NCBI GenBank assembly: GCA_009869945.1
Contig: WIXG01000228.1
Span: 1 to 64,000 of the forward strand
Direction: 5' to 3'
DNA length: 64,000 nucleotides
Source: Mesaphorura yosii
Taxonomy: Eukaryota > Arthropoda > Collembola > Poduromorpha > Tullbergiidae
In this document: positions 26,431 to 38,300 of the stretch, in pieces
Layout: each line of letters opens with the position of its first letter
Numbering within the stretch: the stretch's first letter is position 1
Position numbers and translations under genes: made by a program
Notes under the pieces: generated by a model
The model's input: only the letters and a program-made list of their open reading frames with translations
Told to the model about the DNA's origin: nothing
The model's database searches: none

Positions 26431-29400
26431 GAATCCAATATTAAGATGTAGAGCCGACATCCTCATTGTGCGATGCTCCGCAAAGACTTACAAATTATTA
26501 CATCTTCATGACGATTGTGATTGTTACGAGGCATGACAAATTTCCAAGAAGCATGTGTCTGTGACTGTGGGAACTTGAAACAAATAATTTTCTTACCATA
26601 AAACTATGCAATAATAATTGTCACGCCTGTCAGTGTATCCAAATTTGTTTGTATTACAAATCGAACCACCAACGCACACCACAAACAGAAACATTGTAGA
26701 TTGATTTCACGCAGGATGCATGTCGAATACAGCACACAAATTATTCGACCCAATAAATTTGACAGCGATAAATTTTCATGTTGCACTAAATTCTGAATAA
26801 ATCCTGGTTTTACAACGCTTGCATTCTGACCTGTTACCCTTGAAATCCTCTGGTGCACTTTTTCTTCATTCTACTAGGCTACGCCGTGCCGAATTGACCA
26901 ATTGACTTCTCAACCTCCGCTTCTTCCAGAACGGTATAGAATAAGATGCTGGAAACCTAATCCCCATATTCGGTGCTTAGACAGAACCCGCTTCCTTTAT
27001 CTATCAATTGATTTCAGTGTTCCATAATTCATTGAAAACTAACTCATCGACTTTGACAACTTTTGGAATTGCTTATCAAAATTTATCATATCGGATTGTA
27101 TTATCACCGGCTCTAATCACAGGAATACAAATGTTCATTACTTTAAAACTTAAAAAAAGGTCTTTCCATCTAGTAATTGTTCGAACTCAAAGGTCTAAGG
27201 TTATTCAGAGTTTAACTGTGGAGAGTTCGTCATCAATTTTCCAGTCTCTGACTTCCAAATGACTGTTCAAGAATGATAATCATGCACAGAGCGCTTCGAA
27301 ATCATGCAGGTTTTGCCTTCGTGTCAAAATTGGTTTACACCAAAACGCATTTATTCCTGCTACTTATTTCCTTCTTGTTCTGCCTCCATCTCCCTGAACA
27401 CTCGCATTCCTGATCGTTGTTTTTACTCGACGGATGTAGAAAACTCTTTACCGAAATAAAATCCACGCGTCTGATGCAAATAAAATAACAGCATGTGGCA
27501 TTTCACGGTCTTGTGTTACCTGTTCGTATGGGAGGAAGAAATCTAAATATATACTCTGAAGGATCTGGAAATGCAAATCCAATGAAGGAAGAGATAAAGC
27601 TTTTTCCTTAGAAATTGGTATCATTCTTCTTTTGTACCTTTCATTGCATCCATTTTGCTTATCCAATACATTTGCCGTTTGCCTTGCGATGAATTTCGTT
27701 ATCCGAACCCGAAAATACGGCCAACATACCAAACTGTTAGTTGGCAACAAAATGTTGCTTATTTCTATAATTTATGACATCAAATCTTGGATATTTGATT
27801 CCTTCTTACTCAATGTCAACACGTCGCTCCACCGCTCAAAGCTCGGTGACAGTAAATCTTTGACTCTGATCACGAATCCCGAGACTCAAGGCAATTTTCT
27901 GTTCAAATTTGAACTTTACGAAATCAAAATTTTGTGACTCGCTCACTCAAATCATGGCACAACTTTGAAAATTGGATCTGTTCGATCAACCAAGAGGATA
28001 AGCATGTCATTAAATTCATTTGCCTCAAGTACTTTTATCAAACTACAGTAGAAAAAAATTAAATTTCTTCGCTACATTTGCACGAGTTTTTGTTGACTTT
28101 TCGAATGAAAAACTCCCATTATAAATGGCCTCAAACGTTCAGTAAAAACTTGTTCAGGTAAACTTCGTCGATCGTACAATTGGCAGAAAAAGTTTCACTT
28201 GCCCTTACAAGTCAAAGAAATTTGTCAGCGAATTCGAAGCAGGCTTGTTTTTCTAGAGCAATGTCTTCATGTTTTAGAAACTCTGCATAATTGTTGAGTC
28301 GACGAAAGAGACAATTAGGTGGTAAAGTTAACTGGACACAAACAAAAACCCGAACTTCTCCCTGATTTCGCTTTAAAGTTGTTTTAGGAAAAGGAAATTT
28401 CTGTCTAAGAAAGTTCTCCAAATAAATTGGAAAGGGCTGGGACAATTGATAGTTTACTAAATAATTTGGACAGACTGGACCACAAGTCCTGTCCATTTTT
28501 CCGCAGAAATGAGAAATGGCCAAACAACCGACTGAGTATAGCTTCGTTTGCTACTCGAAACCATCAGAATAGTGTTAAATATGGGCTAGAACTTTTAAGC
28601 CTTGTTTCAATTCTTCTTTTTGCAGTGTTTCACTTTTTCGTCAAAGTATCACAGGAGCAACGTCCATTCAACATTTTGACCGGGTGAACGTAGGCGTATA
28701 ATTTAAACAGAAATCAAGAGGTTCGTCTGACACTTAAATGCTGTACAATTAAAAGGGGGCACCTACGCTTAGCAGCAATGAGAGTTTAAGTCTCTGTCAA
28801 TAGTAATCGTCCATCGACTTATATACTTCACGCTGTCCACTTGAAATAATTTTTGATGTGCGGGACATAACGATACTTGTCACCCTTAATCGTCATGTTT
28901 ACTCTTCCTTGTGTGCAGCAGAAGCAGCAGCAGTCCGGAAAGTGTAAATGATTTCAGATGAAAATTAATGCGCATAAATCTGACGCACTCACTTTCTTGT
29001 AATTCCGAAATGATGGGAGATTTTACCTCAGGACAACCTTCCAAAGTTCCAACAGTAAAGATGAAAGAGTGCTACTAGTAGCGTCGACGAGTCTGCAGCT
29101 CCATCGTGTTGCGGCCGAAAGAAGTGCGGCTTGCAAAGAAATTGTGTTGGGGTAAGCGAGACCAAAACCTCAAGCCTCCGAAGAACAAAGGAGGCTGAAA
29201 TGATGGTTTTCTTATAAGATTTAGATATTCCGCAAACATAATCATTGAAGTTGAAACCACTTGCAGAACATTTTCATTCTGTAAGGTCATCGAAATCATT
29301 GTTGACATTGTCCTTAAAAGTGCTGCTAAGTGATGTGAGCTTATTTAAACTAAACTATTTATAGAATAATTGTGACATCAGGGAATGAGTTTTTTCAATG

Positions 29401-32233
29401 CTTGTGGGATGTAGTTGACGAGCTTTTCTATGAAGCAGGAGGTCAATCTTCTAAATAGGCATGACTAAACGTAGGCATGGTAAACTACAGCATATCTTCA
29501 GGATAAAAGCTCTGGTGGAGAAAGTAGAAACGGAGTATCCGAAACTCTAATTTGTATAGCATACGTTCTACATTTGCAAGTGTGTTAGAGTAAATTTCGA
29601 AGATCAAATGTATTGCTATGCATGTTCTTTAGGCAGAAGCTCGGTGAGAACATAAATAAAACCTTTACTTACTTACTTATTTGTTAAAGAGTAATGGCAG
29701 TGTAACAATCTTGTTTCACATCTATATTAATTTTCAATATTAATTTTGTGAAAGCCAAAAATTACTGATTGTTTATGTGTATTTTCTCACTTGTCTCGTC
29801 GAAGAAAGATGCTTGTGTTAAGACAAAATACATTTTTGCTTGTGTTTGTGCGTTCCAAACTGAGAAACGAAAGCCGGACAAGCCATTGCATTTTAATATT
29901 CTTCTTTCCGGCAACAGAGAGAGCTTTGTCCGGTCGCATTTAAACTTTAAAAAATTTCGACACTAGGATACGAATTCACTCCACGCACTCACAATCACGT
30001 TCGCCGGTATGCGTTTAATGAGTGACGATCATGGGATTTGAGAATGAAGGAAAAATGATGTTGTCTTTTGCGTTGCATTGGTTACTCACGTTTTGGCAAA
30101 AGTCACCTTTAATTCGCAACTTTTGTATATTGTGCTCTGAGCTTCCTGACATTTGCGTATTCCGCAGTAATAATTTAATATTTTATAGGCTGCGAGAAAA
30201 ATCTGCTCAGTTATAGTCTGTGCTTCTCTCAAGAGAAGATGCTCACAGGACTATGCAGATGCTTCAGGACGCCAAAAATGAAGGTCAGTTTCGGGTTTAT
30301 GAGACTTGAGACCTTGGCTGAGTTCAGGGTTCAGGTTGATTTGCCAAAATACTGACTCGTGCGTGTGGGTGTTTTAGTTCCAGCATCATTTTGATTGTCA
30401 CCTGTCAGTTTCTTTGCAAGCTCGCCGGACTTGCTCGCATAAGAAAATGTCGCATGCATAGAGGATTCTGTGCGAAATGCCCACGTTATCAGCAGTGCTT
30501 AAAAATCAGAGTCGCTGTACAGTAGCCTCTGAGCAAAGTACAAGGTATTCTAGTAGGCATCTCTGGAATTGAGATTGAGAAAAAGCGCACAAAAAATAGA
30601 AACGAGTTGGACTTTGCTCATTACGCGTAAGTTCTTGGCCTGCAGACTTGTACGGGATTCTCCTCGGCTGAGCACAAGGATATACAAGTGCGAGAGCGGA
30701 GTGATTCAGGTAGTTTTGCCATCTCATGAATGGGTCAACTTTAATCCGTCTGTGCATGAACTCGAGCCAGCCACCACGAGCTTCATTACAATTAAACATT
30801 TGCATTGCAAATATAATGGACTGAAGAAGTAGAAGGCAACGGCTCCGGCAAACGTCAGTGCATTATTATTGTTGATACCAGGCAACTTGGCACGTTTGGT
30901 GTGTAGTGAATTAACTCATAAATCGTGTCTCGGCCGCTCAGCATCAACACGCATCGAGCAGCAACTACTGGAATCAATCTGCATCCAATTAAGACACTCT
31001 GCAGTGCACGGTCCAACGTCAATTTAGTTGTGCCCGCGTCCTGGAATTACTACCAACAGTATTATAAGAATTTGTCGCTTGATTGAAGAGGTATTCGGCT
31101 TCCAAACTCGGTGATTTGGTGTAAGAGTTTGGAAATAGGGTACGTCGATCTGTCAACAATCGGAATAGGCTTGGTTGCATTGTATGAAGTCCTAAAATTT
31201 TATTTTGCCCATTTCTTTGAACAGTTCTTCATCAAGTTAACAACACATTTAATTCGTAATCGACTTGAACCGAGCCGGAGGCCCCCTGTCATACTGTCAC
31301 AGACCAAACTCCAGATCTGGTAAGCACGCGAGACGCGAACATAGTTCTCTAGATTATGTGCCTATATCATAAGGAAACCGTTGTCCCACTCTTCCTGTGA
31401 ACCAGTCGTGGGAAAATTGATGAAAAAATGATTTTAATCCGGCATGAAGGACGAGATCGACAAGACATGGACATATGACTATGTTGTTGTTTTCATTGCC
31501 ATTGCAAACCAAATGCCATTGTCATGTGTATGCACTCAGAGACCTCACACATGGCATGGACTAATTAATCAGCATTCAAGAACTTGCAAATTAGCAACTT
31601 GTAAATGATCTAATTAGAGTCGCATCTTAAAACAGCAAAAGAGCCTGTCTGCCTGCTTTAACTCTGGTCATCGTTGCCTTGTCGGTTTGCCCTGAGCCTT
31701 GCGTTGCTGCACTTGCACCTCCACGTAGGAGGAAGTGCAGTCTTGCTTTTTGACTTTGACGTCAGAATAGAAGTAGGTTCAATTAAGAGGATAATGGCGG
31801 ATCGATGAGGATGACTCAATAGTTCCTAGTTCGTCATCACGATTAGAAAGTCTTGCCTCAGATTATCAGGGACAGGCAGCTTAGATGAGAAATAATATTC
31901 ATACATTTCCAGTGCACTAATTTCTATCGGGGTTTATGGCTTTATTTGTGTAGACTTATCAGGAAATTCGTTAAGTAGATTACAAACATGTTAACATGTT
32001 TCGAGACTCGAGATCTCGGGCACGGTACGGCTTATGATAAAGACTGACACTTGAAAATAAGTTTAGTACTTAGCCCACAGCTCTTGAAACCAATATGTAA
32101 ATATAAACATTAACCTTAGCATCAGAGAATAATTTATTGATCATTGATCTCGACCGCCGAGTCTGAGTCTACTTTAATCTAATTTCATCTAGTTGACTTT
32201 TAGTCTAATATTGTTTGCTCTCTTTCTTGGCAG
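26431..32233. other. No recognised gene; upstream of CPT1
   Basis: AT-rich DNA without recognisable exons. The 3' part should contain the CPT1 promoter and its non-coding first exon, because the first coding exon is preceded by a splice acceptor at 32232-32233; I cannot locate that exon. A polyadenylation-like signal with a tetranucleotide tail is at 29655-29680. Confidence 0.45.
29655..29680 (+). repeat. AATAAA followed by ACTT tandem repeat (possible LINE 3' tail)
   Basis: AATAAA at 29655-29660 is followed within a few bases by tandem TTACTTACTTACTTA. Many arthropod non-LTR retrotransposons end in such short tandem tails rather than poly(A). I see no reverse-transcriptase or endonuclease coding remains in the preceding 2-3 kb, so if this is an element it is a short 5'-truncated copy. 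A plain microsatellite is the alternative. Confidence 0.25.
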
Positions 32234-32354
32234 GTGCGAACGTAATCAGCAGTTCCTCCAGTTCTTTTCGCGAACAAGGCGTAATTTCAACCAATACAGT
32301 ATTTCTAGTATAACTGGCCTTCTTTTGGATTTGCGTTTGCCCGAAACCGCTTGA
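32234..32354 (+). other. CPT1 5'UTR part of first coding exon
   Basis: A strong acceptor (pyrimidine tract ending TTTCTTGGCAG at 32233) precedes 121 bases of leader and the CPT1 ATG at 32355. This implies at least one upstream non-coding exon, as in many animal CPT1 genes. The ATG context is CTTGAATGG. Confidence 0.6.
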
Positions 32355-35300
32355 ATGGCAGAAGCTCACTCAGCCGTCGCCTTCTCATTTGCAGTCACCC
32401 ATGAGGGAGTCAATCTCAACTTTGATCGGGAAATTTTACATCTAATCTGGCTCTCCGGCGTCCGATCGTGGAGAAAAAGGACCGTTCGCTTTGTCGTAAG
32501 TGCCCCTCTTTCCTATAGACGTAGGTCTCTGCTCACCTATACACGCAATTTTATATTGAGGTTTGCCACGAGTGCTTTGTCAGCTTTGTCTCACGACCTT
32601 GAGACTATGCAAAGTGTGAAGGTTTTGCAAGAGGAAGTTTGCGATATTATCGCCCTGTGCCGAATGTAATTCTGTGTAAGTTGCAGTCATGACGGAATTT
32701 AATCTGTGTTAACAGTCCTGGTTTTAAATACCAGTCCACACGAGTTGACGTTGACACGATAAGGAAAATAATGCAAACCGAAAATGCTAACGAAGTGTCT
32801 TCAGTCGCATATTTTTATAATTTGCATTTTTTGTGTGATGCACGAGACGGCTCAATTTTTTCTTCGTGTCAAGGACGAATATTCACACACGCTGTGAATG
32901 GTATCTGTTGTATCCGTGCGTATTTTAATTCGCATCGAAATCTTGTTCTTTGCAAGACTCCCGTGACACCGTCCAATTAAATGATTACGTCGTTGTTGTC
33001 TAGTACTTAAATTGTATGATTGACTGGGTTATTGGCTTGTTACCGGAATCAGTTGGACATGTGGGGCATAAAATTTAAATAAAGTTCGCGCAGTTTCCTC
33101 GATTATGCATGTTAACTCGCATTTCCTGAGATTGCAAGACGAAACTGCATTTCAGGAAGTTGCAAAAATCCCTGAGAGGCCGTAACGATAAAAAGAAAGA
33201 CGAAATGCATTAGCACAGGTGATATCGTGGTAAAACTAGAGGTTGTCTTTTGAAACTCGAACTAAGTGCGAAAATTATAAGTGGGGAGGTATCAGCACGA
33301 GTATTATAGTGTTTTCTGCAAATCGCATTTCCAAGCTAACAGTAGTGAAGTATACTTAATACTGTCTGTTAATTCTGTTCCGCAGTTTCCGCACTGTCAA
33401 TGACTATGGCGCCGGTACATGCGCTTCAAGCACTCACTTTGCTTTTTTCATTTGTAATTGACTAAAATAATGGTAATATTTTACGTAAAATGAAATGAAG
33501 CGGTACGCATTTCGGCATTTCGCTAATGAATGCGAATTCTCACGAACAGCGAGCAGTTTACTTTGCGTTTGTTTGTGAATTTGAACTTTGAGCTGTTTGT
33601 CCATCCAGCAACGCAACAGCTATAATAAAGGTGACCAACGACAAAACAACAGTAAAGATGTAAAGAATGAAACGAGAATGAGCAGGAAGGACTCCAGGGC
33701 AAAGCACAAAAGCAGCAGAAAAATGAAAGTGGATGGAAATAAAAGCCGGTCAATTGTTTTGCTCTTGCTACCGAGTTCCTATTTTTAGAATCATTCGTGT
33801 CAACACCTTTCAATTGTCAACCTCGCCTCTCTCGACTGCCTATTGCGTCTGTCCTATCCATCCGTCCCAAGACTGTCCTTCAGCTTTTAAGAGAACTCTT
33901 TGACCACCGATCGTGCGTGTCGTACCGGTCTCCGTCTCCGTTTCCGTTATTCTTCGGAATTTGGGTCCTCATTCCTCCATCGTCATTGTTGTGATTTAAT
34001 TTAGGCTTCGGGCCCGTTGTCCATGCTGACTGTTGTGTGACTGCTTGCGAGTACTCCAGGCATACATCTCCTATAAATTTATACTCAAATGCGTCAAATT
34101 GGAACGAGAAAACGGTTCCTGAGCAGCTGCTAATGCAATTTCTTTTATCTTCTATCCACGGCAGGCAGGCATGCAGAAAGTAGACAGAGAAAGGAGATCA
34201 TGGCTTGGACTTTAGACTCTCGTCTGTAAATCTCGTTATTGAGTTTAATGTTCATTTATGGTTATGGTTAACTTAGCTACACAGCGAAGCACAGGCAGTA
34301 TTTGGGCACGCGGGCCTGTGCTGTCGCTTTACCCCTTGAAGCGCTTCGCTGGGGCGGCGTTGGGCTGGCTTGACTTGACTTGCTTGCCATACGAGTTCTT
34401 AGTTCTTGCACTTTACACCTTGCGCATATAAATTTAAATGAAGTATTCAGTATTGGGTGTTTTGTGCCGGATGACATGAGTATGAACGAACAACGAAGCG
34501 TTAAGCGTTTCGTCTGCGTACGTACTCAACTCTCGAAAAGGAGCTGCAGCAACCAGAGTTCATATACCCTAACGAATTTCATCTCATGCGAAATCCAAAA
34601 CACACTACTGACCAAGTTTTTAACCCCTCACCGCGATAGGCTGGTAAATATTTACCAATTCTGCCGTGTACAAGGCACAAGATTCACAAAAACGAAAGGA
34701 AAAGATGAAGATGCAGGCTGATGTGGATTTAGTCTCGTGGTGGCAATCAGTTGACAAAAACCACTCCTTACCCCTTGACCAATGTAATTGTTTTCGATTT
34801 GACGGGTACAACTGCTATTGTTGACATTCCGGGTTCCCTGCCGCCATGGACGGCCTGCGGTAGTTCTCAGTTCTCACGGAGGCACTGGCATTCCGTTCTT
34901 AGTGCAAATTCGCCTCGCCTTAGTGAAATTTTGCTCAAGTTTTACATCGCCCCATACTTGTGTTTGCGTTTGACAAGTGCGTCGGCCAGCCCGGCACTGC
35001 GGATTGAAGAATGCGAGAGGCGTCAGCGCAGGCCGCTTACGCGTTGTTGGAAATACTCGAAATATGCTTGGTAAGACTTTTAGCTCAATGGTATGCAGGC
35101 ACAGTTTAGGGGTTGTGGGAAATCCGGATATGTCCTGGAAATCGAAACCTCTCCGTAATGAATTAAAATAGAATAACAGCATCGAAATTTTGCACATCTG
35201 AAGGGTTCGGGGCGCGTAATGCACCTTTGACCTCTCAAACGCGGTCGAAGACGGGATAGGACAAAGTCTTGTTTTGTTTACAAACATGCGAATTATCTTC

Positions 35301-38300
35301 AGAAGCCGCAAGGTCTTTGACTAAAGTTCAAATTGCTGTAATTGCTGGGCAGAAAGTTACGGCCAAGGTGCACGGTAAATAATTGGTATATGATCTATAG
35401 CTGTAGGCAAAAATATGCTGGCAGAGGAGCTGGCGAAGGGTTTCGCGACCGGTTCGTGAAACCTTTCAAGGCTGACGTGAACCTTGTACTTTGGCGATAA
35501 AAAGTACAGACGCGAGACAGACGTACATACAAAATGAAGAGGTTGACGAGTTCAAAGTGAGAAACTTTCCCTTTTGGGTCACGGGGAGTAAAGTCCAGTT
35601 GTTTCAATTCGGTTAGAAGAAGGGGCTGATCATAACTGACCAATGACCAATCGAATCGCTAATTTTTGGCCTCCCGTTCCTTTCCGTCCGCGTTTGGCTG
35701 AATGGCAGCAGTTCATTCACATTCCACCTCATTAAGTGTCAACACAGCACAGCTCAAAGTTTTAAGCATGGTCCAAGGCCGTCTGCGTTGCGTGTTAAAG
35801 CAGACTCAGAGTTCATCGATACCTCACCACGTTCGCAGGCTCGCACGAGCTGTTAAAATAGCATGGCACTAATTTCAGAGTGACAACACGTTTACGAGTA
35901 GTAGTTTTATTCATTGTTAGTTATGTAACATGTGCTAAAAATACTTGTCACAGTCACACTAAAGACTAAAGTTTTAGCATAAGTAATCAATTTGACCTAG
36001 TTGACTATCTCCTTCATTTTCGCTTAATGCGACTGACTGCTGCGATATAAGTACTCGTGAGGGATTACAGATTTTGCGTCTGGTCCGATGATTTCCGCAA
36101 ATAAATCCCGCTCTTCGATATTTCGCTTGAAAATTCATGAAATGATCCGATAACATGACCATGACTTGCTAATCTGATTGTGTCTGTTTGTGTTCCGTAC
36201 AGAATAACTTTCGCTGTGGAATTTATCCAGCCTCCGTTTCAAGTCTTGGCGTCACCTGCATCGGTCTCGGCTCGCTGTACTACGCGGGCTACGACCCCAC
36301 GTATGGAGCCATTAATTGGATCCAGCACCGACTTCCGGCGGTCGCCAGGTAATTATTCACATTGCCTGATCCTTTCCCCCCTGGACAATCAGTCAATCGG
36401 CATTTACCGTTATAATGCGGCCTTGTTCGCAGTGGACGAATGGGAGAAGGGCTGAGCATCGCAGTTGCAGGGATAGGAATTTGGTCGACAACAATCTACA
36501 CACTGCGGACTCTGCTGAAGCTGCTCTTCAACTATAAGGGCTGGATGTATGAGGAAAGAGGAAAAGGCAGAAAAGTGTCCGTCGCAACAAGACTTTGGGG
36601 TCTTGCTGTGAAGATTGTGTCCGGCTGGAACACGCCCCTGCTCTACAGCTTCCAAGGCTCGCTTCCGTCACTGCCGCTTCCAAAGCTCGACGACACAATG
36701 AGCCGGTACTTGCGTTCTGTACGCCCGTTGATGAACGACGAGGAGTACTCCAGCATGGAGAAGTTGGTGGACGAGTTCAAAAATGGCATTGGCAAGAAGC
36801 TGCAGTGGTACTTGTTACTTAAACAGTGGTGGGCCACAAACTACGTCTCTGATTGGTGGGAAGAGTACGTCTACTTGAGGGGCAGGTCTCCTCTCATGGT
36901 AAACTCAAACTTCTACGGATTGGATGCAATTCTCCGCCACCCGACGAAGAATCCGGCAGCAAGAGCCGCCAACATCACGTATGCGTGTCTAATGTTCCGT
37001 CGAGTCATCGACAGGCAGGAACTGGAACCCGTAAGTAAACTAGTTACATAGAATTTTGTATTCAGTCGGGTTCAAAGGCGAATTTACGCATTTTTTTTTT
37101 TACAGATTCGGGTTCAAGGACTTGTGCCTCTTTGTTCGTGGCAGTACGAAAGAGTGTTCAATACGACCCGAATCCCCGGCGAGGAAACCGACCGAATTCA
37201 GCACTTGAACGACAGCACTCACATTGCTGTTTACTCAAATGGAAAGTACTACCGAGTTCCCGTGTACCACAAAGGGCGGAATCTTACCCCAGCCGAACTC
37301 CAGATTCAATTTCAACGGGTTCTGGATGAGCAAGACAGCGTTCCCGAAAAGGGCGAGCAGAAATTGGCTGCTCTGACTGCAGCTGAGCGAGCATACTGGG
37401 CCAAGGCGAGAAGCCAGTTCTTCTCAAAGGGAGTGAACCGCACGTCTTTGGACGTGATTGAAAAGGCAGCGTTTGTTCTGGTGTTCGACGATGAACTTTA
37501 CGAGTATGATACTGTAAGTCGACGTGAAGAGGAAAACGGAAACAGTTTTTAAGTTTTAAGAAAGTTATAATATGAATTTTTGTTTGGCTGGACAGAATGA
37601 CGTTAGAAAACTCAACCACTATGCAAGAAATATGCTTCATGGTAAAGGATACGATCGCTGGTTTGACAAGTCCTTCACGATGGTCATCTCCAAGAATGGA
37701 CGGGTAATTCCCTATCCTGTATTTTTATTCGTGTACTGTTTCAGAATACTAACGCATATTTTCATTTTAGATGGGCTTCAACTCCGAGCATTCCTGGTAA
37801 GCGTTTCGCCCTTAACGCAATTCTTCAGACCGAAGTACAAAATCAAAGTCTGAATTCTCTCCTAATCCCAGTCATTGACGAGAGAAATTGAATACGCGAT
37901 CGTGATATTTGTAAACTTGTCTCTAAATTTATATCGATTCGATTATATTGGAAGGGCGGATGCAGCAGTAATGTCGCATATGTGGGAATTCGTAATGGCC
38001 GAGGACCTCCTAAGCAGAGGGTAAATCCAGCTCTGCCAGAGATTCAATCAAGAAAAAACTGCACAGTTCTTATCACTTGCCTTGGCAATTGTAGAAACTC
38101 ACTTTTGTTTCCCGTTTCTTTCTTTATCGATGACCGCAGTCCCCTTAAGAAACTCCCAGGTTAAAAGGTGGCGGTATGCTTCGGGTGGAAGGTCACCGAG
38201 CAAAAAATCTTTCCAAAGGTGGATGGTGTTTGTAAAGTGTAAATTGTTGCCACCCGCGCTCTTAAATACTCCCTTATCGTCATATGCCAAACCAGTCAGA

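Noticed and set aside
34874-35311. 145-codon frame on the - strand inside CPT1 intron 1
   Set aside because: No ATG at its start, no domain, no splice partners; a chance frame.
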